From: Corynebacterium urealyticum DSM 7109
GTDB taxonomy: Bacteria; Actinomycetota; Actinomycetes; Mycobacteriales; Mycobacteriaceae
Length of the DNA: 64,000 nt
Assembly: GCF_000069945.1 (NCBI RefSeq)
Contig: NC_010545.1
Location: forward strand, 1,364,001 to 1,428,000
Reading direction: 5' to 3'
Shown here: piece after piece, positions 8,056-16,963 of the stretch
Position numbering within the stretch: the first letter of the stretch is position 1
How the letters are laid out: the number at the start of each line of letters is the position of its first letter
Program-made: the position numbers and the translations under genes
The notes under the pieces: generated by a model
What the model saw: the letters and a program-made list of their open reading frames with translations, nothing else
Database searches by the model: none
What the model was told of the DNA's origin: nothing

Positions 8056-9414
8056 GTGATTGCTAATTCAGGACGCATCCCGGCCCCGGTTCCCCCGCTG
8101 ACAACGCTCCCAGACGGGACGATCAAGCAGGTCAATCCTTTCTCCGGTACCGAGGTGTGGACTGTCCCCGGCCGTGGTCACCGCCCCATGGAGCCCTACC
8201 AGCTGGCCAAGGACCCCATCGCCGACCGCGACCGGGCCAGCGACTTCGGCATCGCTCGCAAACTCGACACTCCCCCGGAAAAAGCCCGCATGGTCCGGGA
8301 CATCAACGGTGACATCCGCATCGACCGCGGCGTCGTCGCCAGCAAGCTGGAGGACAGTGAGCCGCTCTTCCGCCGCGTGGCGAACCTCTACGAGATTCTC
8401 ACCTATGACTACTGGGCGCTGAACTACGGCTACCGCATGAACCCCGCCGCAGCGAAGCACATGACCGACTACCTCAGCGAGGAAGCCGGCTGCGAGCACG
8501 TCGAAAACATCCTGCGCGTGAAGCTCGCCGCAGCAGGCACCCCGAAGGCCGAGATCGACGAACTGTTCACCGAAGAGCGCCGCCACCAAACGCTCCACGA
8601 GATGGGTGCTGCACTTTTCGCTGGTGGCCACGATGTCGTCATCGCACGCGACCACTACGTCCCCGGGGCGAAGACAACGGACCAGCTGGCGTCCTCCGGC
8701 GAGATGAGCTGGGAGGACCACCGCCTGTTCATCGAGTTCACCGTCGACGGGATGGACCAGCTCTACCGCGCGAACCGCTACGTCCGCTACGTCGCGGCCT
8801 TCCAGAACTGGCTGGAACCTTCCGGTGCGACGATGGAGCACCTGCACAAGCAGCTCGTGGCTATTGACGAGCACGGGCTGCAGAACGACTGGGAGATCTC
8901 CCTGGTCCGCAACAACCCGAATATGTACAACGAGTGGGCCGTGGATTACGCCGCCCGCCATAACCTCGTCTTCGCCGAAAACGAGCACGCCATCGCCTTC
9001 GCCGGCTTCGGGCACCGCTGGCCGACCCTGGAGGTCTTCTCCAAGTCCGCCACCACCGAGCCGTGGCTGATGACGCCAGAGGAGCGCGCGGGTGTCGCGG
9101 ACCTCGTGCACGCCTGCCACATCGCCAGCGGCCCATCCATCCCCTGCAACGAGGAGTGGTTGCACCGGCCGATGGACGTGGACGTGCCGATGCCGTGGCG
9201 CATCGTCATTAAGTGGCGTGTCTCCACCCTCGCCGGCTTCGAGGGCGGCACGAAGATCTACATCAACACCATCACCCCGCAGGAGCTTTGCGAGCTGGTG
9301 CTTCACCGCCTGGAAGCCGCGCAGGCCGCGGGGCGCCTGGCGCCGGGAATCAAGCTCGGCGAGGACATCGAGCACGCCCCCAACAAGCTGAAGTATAACC
9401 CGGCGATCCGCTAG
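8056..9414 (+). CDS. DUF4921-like protein, possibly GalT/HIT-related
   Basis: A 452-residue soluble protein. The N-terminal GTEVWTVPGRGHRP segment and overall length match what I remember of DUF4921 proteins from Corynebacterium and relatives. Residues 262-266 read H-L-H-K-Q, resembling the H-x-H-x-Q nucleotide-transfer motif of galactose-1-phosphate uridylyltransferases, so a GalT-like fold is plausible. The segment between the N-terminal motif and TPPEKARM has no cysteines. Ends with an alpha/beta region rich in charged residues. The start is GTG, probably leaderless. The reaction is unknown; I infer a nucleotidyl- or phosphoryl-transfer role only from the motif. Confidence 0.65.
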   Translation: MIANSGRIPAPVPPLTTLPDGTIKQVNPFSGTEVWTVPGRGHRPMEPYQLAKDPIADRDRASDFGIARKLDTPPEKARMVRDINGDIRIDRGVVASKLEDSEPLFRRVANLYEILTYDYWALNYGYRMNPAAAKHMTDYLSEEAGCEHVENILRVKLAAAGTPKAEIDELFTEERRHQTLHEMGAALFAGGHDVVIARDHYVPGAKTTDQLASSGEMSWEDHRLFIEFTVDGMDQLYRANRYVRYVAAFQNWLEPSGATMEHLHKQLVAIDEHGLQNDWEISLVRNNPNMYNEWAVDYAARHNLVFAENEHAIAFAGFGHRWPTLEVFSKSATTEPWLMTPEERAGVADLVHACHIASGPSIPCNEEWLHRPMDVDVPMPWRIVIKWRVSTLAGFEGGTKIYINTITPQELCELVLHRLEAAQAAGRLAPGIKLGEDIEHAPNKLKYNPAIR

Positions 9415-9499
9415 CAGCGGGCAGCACCGCTACCTCGCAGGTGCCGCACCGCAGTCACGCACGGCTGAAGGCTGAACGCTGAAGAAAGGAAGTTTTCGC

Positions 9500-10753
9500 A
9501 TGTCTGCATCCGACTCCACCTCCCCCGCCCAGGCCGCACCAGAGGCGGTCGCGGAGCTGATCAACTCCCTGGGCTCCGGCCCCGGGAGTGATCTGGGGTG
9601 GACCCAGGAGTTCTACGAGTGGATGCACGCCCACCCCGAGCTCTCCCTCCAGGAGGAGCACACGGCACACGCGATCGCGGAGAAGCTCGCCCACTTCGAC
9701 TGCGAGGTGACCACCGGCATCGGCGGCCACGGTATCGTCGCCATCTTCCGCAACGGTGAGGGACCAACCGCGCTGATGCGCGCCGACTTCGACGCCCTGC
9801 CCGTACGCGAGACCACCGGGCTGCCCTACGCCTCCACCGTGGACGGTGTGATGCACGCCTGCGGGCACGACGTCCACACCTCCTCCCTGCTGGGGCTCTG
9901 CGCCGTCATGGACGCCCACCGCGAGGCGTGGTCGGGCACCTTCATCGCCCTGTTCCAGCCCGCCGAGGAGGTCACCCAGGGCGCGAACAACATGATCAAG
10001 GACGGGCTTGCCGAGGTGATCCCCCGCCCCGATGTCTGTTTCGGCCAGCACGTGGTCGCAGGCCCGCAGGGGACGGTCTACACCGCCGCAGGCCCCGTGC
10101 TCGCGGCGTGCGACACCATCACCGTGACGATCCCCGGCCTATCCGCGCACGCCTCCTCCCCACACCTGGGCCTGGACCCCAGCTACGTCGCGGCGATGAT
10201 CGTCGTGCGCCTGCAGGGCATCGTGGGCCGCGAGGTGGACCCGAACGACTTCGCGGTGATCTCCGTGGGCTCCCTGATCGCAGGTCACACGAATAACACC
10301 ATCCCCAGCGAGGCGAAGCTGGTGCTGAACTGCCGCTTCTACAACACCGAGGTGCGCGACCGCACCTACGAGGCCATCGAGCGGGTCATCCGCGGCGAGT
10401 GCCTGGCCTCCGGGGTCACCGGCGAGCCGACCATCGAGTACTCCGCCCGCGGCGAGCTAACGGATAACGACCCGGAGCTCTTCCGCACGGTCCGCCCGTA
10501 CTTCGACGCGGTCTTCGACGGCCAGTCGCAGGACTCCGAGCGGTGGACCGCCTCCGAGGATTTCTCCGAGATCCCCCGCCACTTCGGCTGCCCGTACCTG
10601 TTCTGGACGGTCGGTGTGACCCCCACCGAACAGTGGGACGCAGCCACCCCGGCGCCGGGGAACCACGCCAGCGACTTCGCCCCGGCGAAGGGCTCCGTGC
10701 ACACCGGCATCAAGGCCGCCGCCGCAGCGGTGCTGGGCTACCTGGGGGTCTAG
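9500..10753 (+). CDS. M20 family amidohydrolase (N-acyl-amino-acid hydrolase type)
   Basis: A 417-residue metallopeptidase of the M20D group, which includes hippurate hydrolase and N-acyl-L-amino-acid amidohydrolases. Visible elements are the RADFDALPV segment with catalytic Asp, the metal ligands in HACGHDVHTS, the catalytic Glu pair in QPAEEVTQGA, and a lid domain starting near LSAHASSPH. AAAGGAAG lies about 9 nt before the ATG. There is no signal peptide, so it is cytosolic. The same family contains corynebacterial AgaA, which cleaves N-acyl-glutamine in human sweat; whether this is that enzyme cannot be decided here. Confidence 0.85.
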   Translation: MSASDSTSPAQAAPEAVAELINSLGSGPGSDLGWTQEFYEWMHAHPELSLQEEHTAHAIAEKLAHFDCEVTTGIGGHGIVAIFRNGEGPTALMRADFDALPVRETTGLPYASTVDGVMHACGHDVHTSSLLGLCAVMDAHREAWSGTFIALFQPAEEVTQGANNMIKDGLAEVIPRPDVCFGQHVVAGPQGTVYTAAGPVLAACDTITVTIPGLSAHASSPHLGLDPSYVAAMIVVRLQGIVGREVDPNDFAVISVGSLIAGHTNNTIPSEAKLVLNCRFYNTEVRDRTYEAIERVIRGECLASGVTGEPTIEYSARGELTDNDPELFRTVRPYFDAVFDGQSQDSERWTASEDFSEIPRHFGCPYLFWTVGVTPTEQWDAATPAPGNHASDFAPAKGSVHTGIKAAAAAVLGYLGV

Positions 10754-10834
10754 CCCGCCTGGGATTGCCCCCTGCGGCGCCCGCACCGCAGTATTCGCTC
10801 CACCTGCTTTGCCCCACCCGCGATAAGCACAGCG

Positions 10835-10879
10835 AAAGGGGCCGGGTCTCGCGTCACCAGCGAGCAGCCCGGCCCCTTT
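10835..10879. terminator. Strong hairpin terminator between the M20 gene and pyk
   Basis: A perfect 12-bp stem (AAAGGGGCCGGG at 10835-10846 with its complement at 10868-10879) encloses an inner CTCGC/GCGAG stem. The plus strand continues into a run of five T. Both flanking genes end towards it, so it probably acts in both directions. Confidence 0.85.
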
Positions 10880-10900
10880 TTCACGCCTGCGCGCTTTGAC

Positions 10901-12320
10901 CTAGCGGCGGCGCTCCTGACCCAGCATGTGTACCTGGATCATGTTCGTGTTGCCTGGGATCCCCGGTGGGGAGCCCGCGGTGACCACGACGAGGTCGTCG
11001 TAGTTGTAGTTCTTCTTGCTGAGCAGGGACTCGTCCACCACGCGCATCATGTCATCGGTGGAATCGACGTCATTGGTGAGCAGCGTCTCAGTACCCCAGG
11101 TCAGCGACAGCTGATTGCGCACGTCCTGCGAAGGCGTGAACACCAGCAGCGGCAGGTAGCTGCGCAGGCGTGCCACGCGCTTGGCGGTATCCCCAGAGGA
11201 GGTGAAGGCCACCAGGGCGCGCGCGTTGAGGCGCTCGCCAATGTCCTTCGCCGCATAGGAGATCACGCCGCGGCGGGTACGCGGGCGGTGCGTCAGCGGT
11301 GGGGCCTCGCCGTCATCCTCGGCGGCAACGACGATGCGGGACATCGTCTCCACCGTCGCGATCGGGTGCTTACCCACGGAGGTCTCACCGGACAGCATGA
11401 CCGCATCCGCACCATCCAGCACGGCGTTGGCCACGTCGGAGGCCTCCGCGCGGGTCGGGCGGGAGTTCTCGATCATGGAATCCAGCATCTGGGTCGCCAC
11501 GATCACCGGCTTGGCGTTCTCGCGGGCGATCTGGATGGCGCGCTTCTGCACCAGCGGGACGTCCTCCAGCGGCACCTCCACGCCCAGGTCACCGCGGGCA
11601 ACCATGATCGCATCGAAGGCCAGGATGATCGGCTCCAGCGCGTCGACGGCCTCCGGCTTCTCCAGCTTCGCGATGACCGGCACGCGGCGGCCGACCTCGT
11701 CCATGATCTCGTGGACGAGCTCAACGTCCGCCGGGGAGCGCACGAAGGACAGGGCGATGAAGTCCACGCCCATCTTCAGGGCGAAGCGAAGGTCCTCGCG
11801 GTCCTTCTCGCTGAGCGCCGGGACGGAGATGTTCATCCCCGGCAGGGACACGCCCTTGTTGTTGGAGACCGGACCGCCCTCGACGACCTCGCAGACCACG
11901 TCGTCGTCCTCGACAGCCTTGCAGATCAACGCGACCTTGCCGTCGTCGACGAGCAGACGGTCGCCCGGCTGCGCGTCCCGGGCCAGACCCTTGTAGGTGG
12001 TGGAGACGCGGTCGTGGGTGCCCTCGATGTCCTCCACGGTGATGCGGACGGTCTCGCCGGTCGCCCAGTAGGTCTTATCCTCGGCGAAGCGGCCGAGGCG
12101 GATCTTCGGTCCCTGCAGGTCGGCCAGAATGCCGACCGGCTTCCCGGTCTCCGCCGAGGCGTCGCGGACCCACTGGTAATTCTGCTGATGATCAGCGTGT
12201 TCCCCGTGGGAAAAGTTCAGGCGCGCGACATTCATGCCCGCGTCGATCAGCCCGCGAATCGAATCCTTATCGGCCACTGCCGGGCCGAGCGTACACACGA
12301 TTTTTTGTTCTTCTGCTCAC
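10901..12320 (-). CDS. pyk: Pyruvate kinase; start region appears frameshifted
   Basis: Converts phosphoenolpyruvate and ADP to pyruvate and ATP. The long frame (10901-12298) begins inside the conserved CTLGPA motif and keeps NFSHG, the active-site EKPEA region, MVARGDLGVE and the C-terminal regulatory domain. The family N-terminus (RRTKI before VCTLGP) is encoded upstream from GTG 12320, but in another frame: the run of six A (T6 at 12301-12306 on the plus strand) should be five. A TATTCT box 8 nt before GTG 12320 supports that start. If in frame, the protein would be 472 residues. Read literally, it must start at GTG 12298 (465 residues) or be produced by slippage. Confidence 0.88.
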
Positions 12321-12328
12321 AGCTCCCC

Positions 12329-12334
12329 AGAATA
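12329..12334 (-). promoter_or_regulatory. -10 box of a leaderless promoter for pyk
   Basis: TATTCT on the minus strand, 8 nt before GTG 12320. The intervening GGGGAG is only about 2 nt from the start codon, too close for a normal ribosome site. Confidence 0.45.
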
Positions 12335-12383
12335 GCCAGGAGCAGCCGACCCCCGCTACATAAGGGGTAATTGGGGCGTGTTT

Positions 12384-13286
12384 TTACTCCGACGCGGTGC
12401 TTAGTTCCGCATCGCCGCGGACGTACTCGGGAGTTTCCCGACGTCGGTTCCGGGTCGCCCAGAACAAGATGGCAGCCGACACAAACGCCACGGCAGAGAC
12501 CACCACGTTGATGCGGATGTCCCCGAAGACGGTGGTGGCCGGATCGGTGCGCAACATCTCGATGAAGAAGCGACCCAGCGTGTAGCCAGCCACGTAGAGC
12601 ATGAACACCCTGCCGCCACCCAGCCGGCGGGTGCGGTCGATGTAGACCAGCAGGCAGACGATGAGGAGGTTCCACACCATCTCGTAGAGGAAGGTGGGCT
12701 GGACGGTGGCGATGACCTCCCCGGTGGAGCGCCCCGTGACGGGTGCCAGGTAGCCGGATTCGTCGACGCGGCGGTAGATCTCCAAGGCCAGCGGGCCATC
12801 TGCGGGGGCGCCGTAAAGCTCCTGGTTGAACCAATTGCCCAGCCGGCCGATGGCTTGTGCCAGCAAAATGGTGGGCGCGATGGCATCCGCGAAAGGCATC
12901 AGTGGGAGGCGTTTGAACTTAAACAGCAGCGCCACGGCTACCCCGCCCAGGATCACCGCACCCCAGATGCCCAAGCCACCGTTGGTGATCTTCAGGGCGT
13001 CGACGGGGTTCTTCCCCGGCCCGAAGTACTTATCGTGGTCGGTGATGACGTGATAAATACGCCCGCCGATGATGCCCGCGGGCACGGCGACGAGCAGCGC
13101 GTCGACCACAACCTCCGGGTCGCCGCCGCGGTCTGCGTAGCGTTTACGCGACCAGAAGTACGCCACGACGATGCCTGTGAGAATGCACAGGGCATAGGCC
13201 CGCAGCGGGAATCCGCCCAGGTACCACACGCCCTGTGGTGGCGAAGGAATCGCGGCGAGCAGCATGGTGTCCGGGGCACCCATCAT
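12384..13286 (-). CDS. lgt: Prolipoprotein diacylglyceryl transferase
   Basis: Integral membrane enzyme that moves diacylglycerol from phosphatidylglycerol to the lipobox cysteine of prolipoproteins, the first step of lipoprotein maturation. The 300-residue protein has about seven membrane segments, the [13 protein letters not shown] motif with the catalytic-region arginine and tyrosine, and the [13 protein letters not shown] signature. The protein may start at residue 1 or at M8. It follows trpA by 14 nt, as in mycobacteria, and the lipoproteins encoded elsewhere in this window are among its likely substrates. Confidence 0.93.
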   Translation of the reverse strand: MMGAPDTMLLAAIPSPPQGVWYLGGFPLRAYALCILTGIVVAYFWSRKRYADRGGDPEVVVDALLVAVPAGIIGGRIYHVITDHDKYFGPGKNPVDALKITNGGLGIWGAVILGGVAVALLFKFKRLPLMPFADAIAPTILLAQAIGRLGNWFNQELYGAPADGPLALEIYRRVDESGYLAPVTGRSTGEVIATVQPTFLYEMVWNLLIVCLLVYIDRTRRLGGGRVFMLYVAGYTLGRFFIEMLRTDPATTVFGDIRINVVVSAVAFVSAAILFWATRNRRRETPEYVRGDAELSTASE

Positions 13287-13300
13287 CCGTGGCTGCTCCC

Positions 13301-14074
13301 CTACGCCTTGGCACGCACGCCGGCGGCCAGGTCTGCTGCGACCTCCACCAGGGTGCCTTGCTCGGTAGCGTTGATGAGGACGGAGCCCACGATCACACCG
13401 TCGGCGAAGGCCGCGATCTGCGCGGCCTGCTTGCCGTCGCGAACGCCCAGGCCGACGGCCACCGGCAGGTCGGTGACCTTGCGGCAGCGCTCCACGAGTT
13501 CCTGGGCGCCCTTATCGACCTCGTCCTGAGCACCGGTGACACCCATGTGGGAGGCCGCGTAGATAAAGCCACCACCAGCGTGGGTGGTCATCTCCAGCCG
13601 CTCCATCGTGGTGGACTGAGCCGCCAGGTACACGGGGTCCAGGTCGTTTTCATCACACGCAGCCTTCCAGCGGCCGGCCATCTCCGGAAGCAGGTCCGGG
13701 ATGATGCTGCCCAGGCCACCGGCCTCAGCGAACTCGGCGGCGAAGCGCTCCGGGCCGTACTGCAGCACCGGGTTCCAGTAAGTCATGACCACGCAGTTCG
13801 CGCCGGCCTCGGTAGCCCGGCGGACGACCTCGATGGTGTCCTTGACCTTGAAGCCGTTCTCCAGGGCGATGTCCGCGGCGTGCTGGATGGTCGGGCCGTC
13901 CATCATCGGGTCCGTGAACGGGATGCCCACCTCGATGAGATCCGCGTGCTTGGACAGCTCGATGATGTTCTCGACGGACTCCTCGACCGTCGGGAAACCG
14001 GCCGGGTAGTAGGCGACGAACGCCGCCCGTCCCTCGGCCTTGGCGTCCTTAAAAATCTGTTCCAGACGGCTCAT
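13301..14074 (-). CDS. trpA: Tryptophan synthase alpha chain
   Basis: Cleaves indole-3-glycerol phosphate to indole and glyceraldehyde 3-phosphate in the alpha2-beta2 complex. The 257-residue TIM barrel contains the catalytic Glu and Asp in [16 protein letters not shown] and the C-terminal phosphate loops ([23 protein letters not shown]). The ATG directly abuts the trpB stop, so the two subunits are coupled. Confidence 0.95.
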
Positions 14075-15340
14075 TTAGTTTCCCTCCTTCGCGAACCACT
14101 TCGCGGCGGTCGCGACGTCCTTATCGCCGCGGCCGGAGACGTTGACGATGATCAACGGGTTGTCCTCGCGCTCGGCGTACTTGATGGCAGCGGCCACACC
14201 GTGGGCCGACTCGATGGCCGGCAGGATGCCCTCCAAGCGGGTCAGGAGGCGGAAAGCTTCCATGGCCTCGGCATCGGTGATGGCGAAGTATTCCGCGCGC
14301 CCCTCAGCGTGCAGTGCGGAGTGCTCGGGCCCCACACCCGGGTAATCGAGTCCGGCGGAAATGGAGTGGGACGGGATGATCTGGCCGTCCTCGTCCTCCA
14401 TCAAGTCGGAATAGGAGCCTTGGAACACGCCCTGGCGGCCCATGTTGATGGGTGCGGCGTGGCGGCCGGTGTCCATGCCGTCGCCCGCGGCCTCGGCGCC
14501 GATCAGCGCGACGGACTCGTCTTCGATGAACGGGTGGAACAGACCGATGGCGTTCGAGCCACCGCCCACGCAGGCCACCACGGCGTCTGGGAGGCGACCA
14601 GCGCCCTGAAGGATCTGCTGTCGGGCCTCGGTGCCGATGATGCGCTGCAGGTCGCGCACCATCTGCGGGAATGGGTGGGGGCCGGCGGCGGTGCCGAAGC
14701 AGTAGTAGGTATCGTCCGCATTGGCCACCCAGTAGCGCATGGCCTCGTTAATCGCGTCCTTTAGCGTGGCGGAGCCGATCTCGACCTCCTCGACCTCCGC
14801 TCCCAGCAACTTCATCCGGGCGACATTCATCGCCTGGCGCTGGGCGTCCACGGCCCCCATGTAGATGCGGCACTCCAGGCCGAGCAGCGCACAAGCGGTG
14901 GCGGTCGCGACGCCGTGCTGGCCAGCACCTGTCTCAGCGATCACGCGGGTCTTGCCCATGCGCTTGGCCAGCAGGGCCTGGCCGAGCACGTTGTTGATCT
15001 TGTGGGACCCCGTGTGGTTGAGGTCCTCACGCTTGAGCCACACCTGGGCACCCACGTGCTTGGAGAAACGCTCCGCGTAGTACAGCGGAGACGGTCGGCC
15101 CGAGTAGTTGCGGTGCAGATCGTCGAGCGTATCCAGGTACTGCGGATCGGTCTTCGCCTTGCCCCAGGCGTCGGTGATCTCGTCGATCACGGCCATGAGG
15201 GCCTCTGGGATATAACGGCCACCGAAGTCGCCCCACTGCCCGAGGTTATCGGGTTCGTGGTGGGTCGCGGTGCCGATGACTTCACCGGCAGTGGGCAGTG
15301 CTTGTGCTGGGCTTTTCTTGTTATTACTCACGAGTTCCAA
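14075..15340 (-). CDS. trpB: Tryptophan synthase beta chain
   Basis: PLP enzyme that condenses indole with serine to tryptophan. The PLP lysine lies in [11 protein letters not shown], the glycine phosphate cup is [10 protein letters not shown], and the catalytic Glu region is [10 protein letters not shown]. The length of 421 residues is normal with a short extra N-terminus. Start choice is open: TTG 15340 lies 4 nt after AGGTAAG, and GTG 15331 lies about 5 nt after GGA. It follows trpC by 15 nt. Confidence 0.95.
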
Positions 15341-15355
15341 CTTACCTGGCTGGCG

Positions 15356-16177
15356 TTATGCGTCTTGCTTGGAGCCGGTCGGGCACGCCGGGTGCTGGCC
15401 TGCCACCACGAGGGCCTTGGCGGCCGCACCCGGGTCGTCGGCGGTGACGAGTCCCTCGCCCACGAGGACGGCGTTCGCGCCGTGGCGGGCGTACTCGATC
15501 AGGTCGTGCTTATCCCGCACACCGGATTCCGCGATCTTCACGATGTGATCCGGGATCAGCGGGGCGATGCGACCGAAGACGGACATATCGACCTCGAGGG
15601 TCTTGAGGTTGCGGGCGTTGACGCCAATGACCTTGGCACCAGCAGCGACCGCGCGCTCAATCTCATCCTCGGTGTGCACCTCGACGAGGGCGGTCATCCC
15701 CAGCGACTCGGCGCAGTCCAGCAGCCCGGTCAGCCGCTCCTGCTCGAGGGCTGCAACGATGAGGAGAATGACGTCCGCGCCATGCGCCCGGGCCTCATAG
15801 ATCTGGTACGGGTTGACGATGAAATCCTTACGCAGCAGCGGGATATCCACGTTCGCACGCACCGCATCGAAGTCGGCCAGGGAGCCGTTGAAGCGACGCT
15901 CCTCGGTCAGGCAGCTGATGACGGCGGCACCGTTCTTGGCATAGGCCTTGGCCAGCACCTCCGGCTCCGGGATCGCGGCCAGCGCTCCCTTCGAGGGGCT
16001 GGAGCGCTTGACCTCAGCGATAACGCTCACATCCGGACCGGAGAGAGCAGCCAGCGCGTCGAGCGGGGGCGGGGCGTCCAGTGCACGGGCCTTGATCTCC
16101 GCCAGCGGCACCTCCGCTTCACGGCGAGCCTGGTCCTCGAGAACTCCGGCGATGATCTCATCCAACACTGTTGCCAT
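15356..16177 (-). CDS. trpC: Indole-3-glycerol phosphate synthase, stand-alone
   Basis: Closes the indole ring from CdRP. The 273-residue protein has [13 protein letters not shown] with the catalytic lysine, LRKDFIV, and the C-terminal IAESGV phosphate motif. It stops after one barrel, so it lacks the fused TrpF domain found in TrpC of Corynebacterium glutamicum. This matters because no trpF occurs in the cluster (see hisA). It lies 94 nt after the upstream membrane-protein gene, leaving room for an internal promoter; AAAGG precedes the ATG. Confidence 0.93.
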   Translation of the reverse strand: MATVLDEIIAGVLEDQARREAEVPLAEIKARALDAPPPLDALAALSGPDVSVIAEVKRSSPSKGALAAIPEPEVLAKAYAKNGAAVISCLTEERRFNGSLADFDAVRANVDIPLLRKDFIVNPYQIYEARAHGADVILLIVAALEQERLTGLLDCAESLGMTALVEVHTEDEIERAVAAGAKVIGVNARNLKTLEVDMSVFGRIAPLIPDHIVKIAESGVRDKHDLIEYARHGANAVLVGEGLVTADDPGAAAKALVVAGQHPACPTGSKQDA

Positions 16178-16271
16178 GTCGGCCTAACCTTTCACGATCG
16201 CTGTGTCGATGGTCACAACACTATCCACGCCGGGCGCTGGCACGAAATCCTGCCACCCCGGGTGGTGCATG
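16178..16271 (-). promoter_or_regulatory. Gap before trpC with hairpins and a possible internal promoter
   Basis: The 94-nt gap contains an inverted repeat CCACCC-C-GGGTGG (about 16252-16264), a TGGCA/TGCCA inverted repeat, and a TAGTGT box about 45 nt before trpC on the minus strand. This could be a weak terminator followed by a promoter for trpCBA-lgt. No classical trp leader peptide with tandem Trp codons was seen. Confidence 0.3.
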
Positions 16272-16922
16272 CTACTTCCGTTCGTCGTCCGTGGGGTCCA
16301 CCCCCGCGTCGAGGGCGTCCCACAGCACCCGGCCGGAATCCGGGTTTTCCGTCAGGTCCTGCTTGGCCCCTTCGCGGCGGCGTTCCGGGGTCTCATAGCG
16401 GCTATAGCCACTGTCCGAGGCCCCGGGCTTCATCGCGAGGATCACCCCGCCACACACGCCGAGAATGGCGACGATGACGGTGAGCAGGACGGGCAGGTTG
16501 TGCACCTCCGCGGACAGCACCTGAGCCCAGGCGGAGATCTGCTCGGGATTGCTGGAATTCTGGGTGGCCACGCCAGAGCGCAGCAGCTGCTGGGCACGGT
16601 AGAGATCCGGCTCCGCACCCACGAGCTGCACGGCCCGGAAGCTCGCGCCGGCAGACAGCAGTGCGATGAGCACGCCGATGATGCGACGCACCACCGGTGG
16701 GACCGCCATCGTCGCGATCAACGCGGCCATCATCGCCAGGGCCAGCGGCGTACCCGCCGGGTCCCAGACCGCGCCCACGAGCTGGTGGGTCGATTCGCCG
16801 GACTTATCGTCGAAGACCTCCGCGGTCAGCCAGTTCATGCGGCCAAAACCCCACACACCGGCCGCTGCCAGGATCACCAGCAGTTGGGCCAGCCCACGAA
16901 TACGCTTCTCAGTCTTCGTCAT
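16272..16922 (-). CDS. Trp-operon-associated membrane protein
   Basis: A 216-residue protein with four hydrophobic segments (about residues 10-27, 55-75, 80-97, 140-160) and a hydrophilic C-terminal tail. It occupies the position between trpE and trpC that in actinobacteria is held by a conserved Trp-biosynthesis-associated membrane protein (TIGR02234 type). Its function is unknown; a role in tryptophan transport or enzyme tethering is only a guess from context. Confidence 0.75.
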   Translation of the reverse strand: MTKTEKRIRGLAQLLVILAAAGVWGFGRMNWLTAEVFDDKSGESTHQLVGAVWDPAGTPLALAMMAALIATMAVPPVVRRIIGVLIALLSAGASFRAVQLVGAEPDLYRAQQLLRSGVATQNSSNPEQISAWAQVLSAEVHNLPVLLTVIVAILGVCGGVILAMKPGASDSGYSRYETPERRREGAKQDLTENPDSGRVLWDALDAGVDPTDDERK

Positions 16923-16963
16923 GCCCTCTTACCTTCTCGTCAACGTCCTTGAACGGTGGTGGC

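Noticed and set aside
13235..14764. 509-codon plus-strand frame across trpA and trpB
   Set aside because: Covers two well-conserved genes in antisense and shows no family features.
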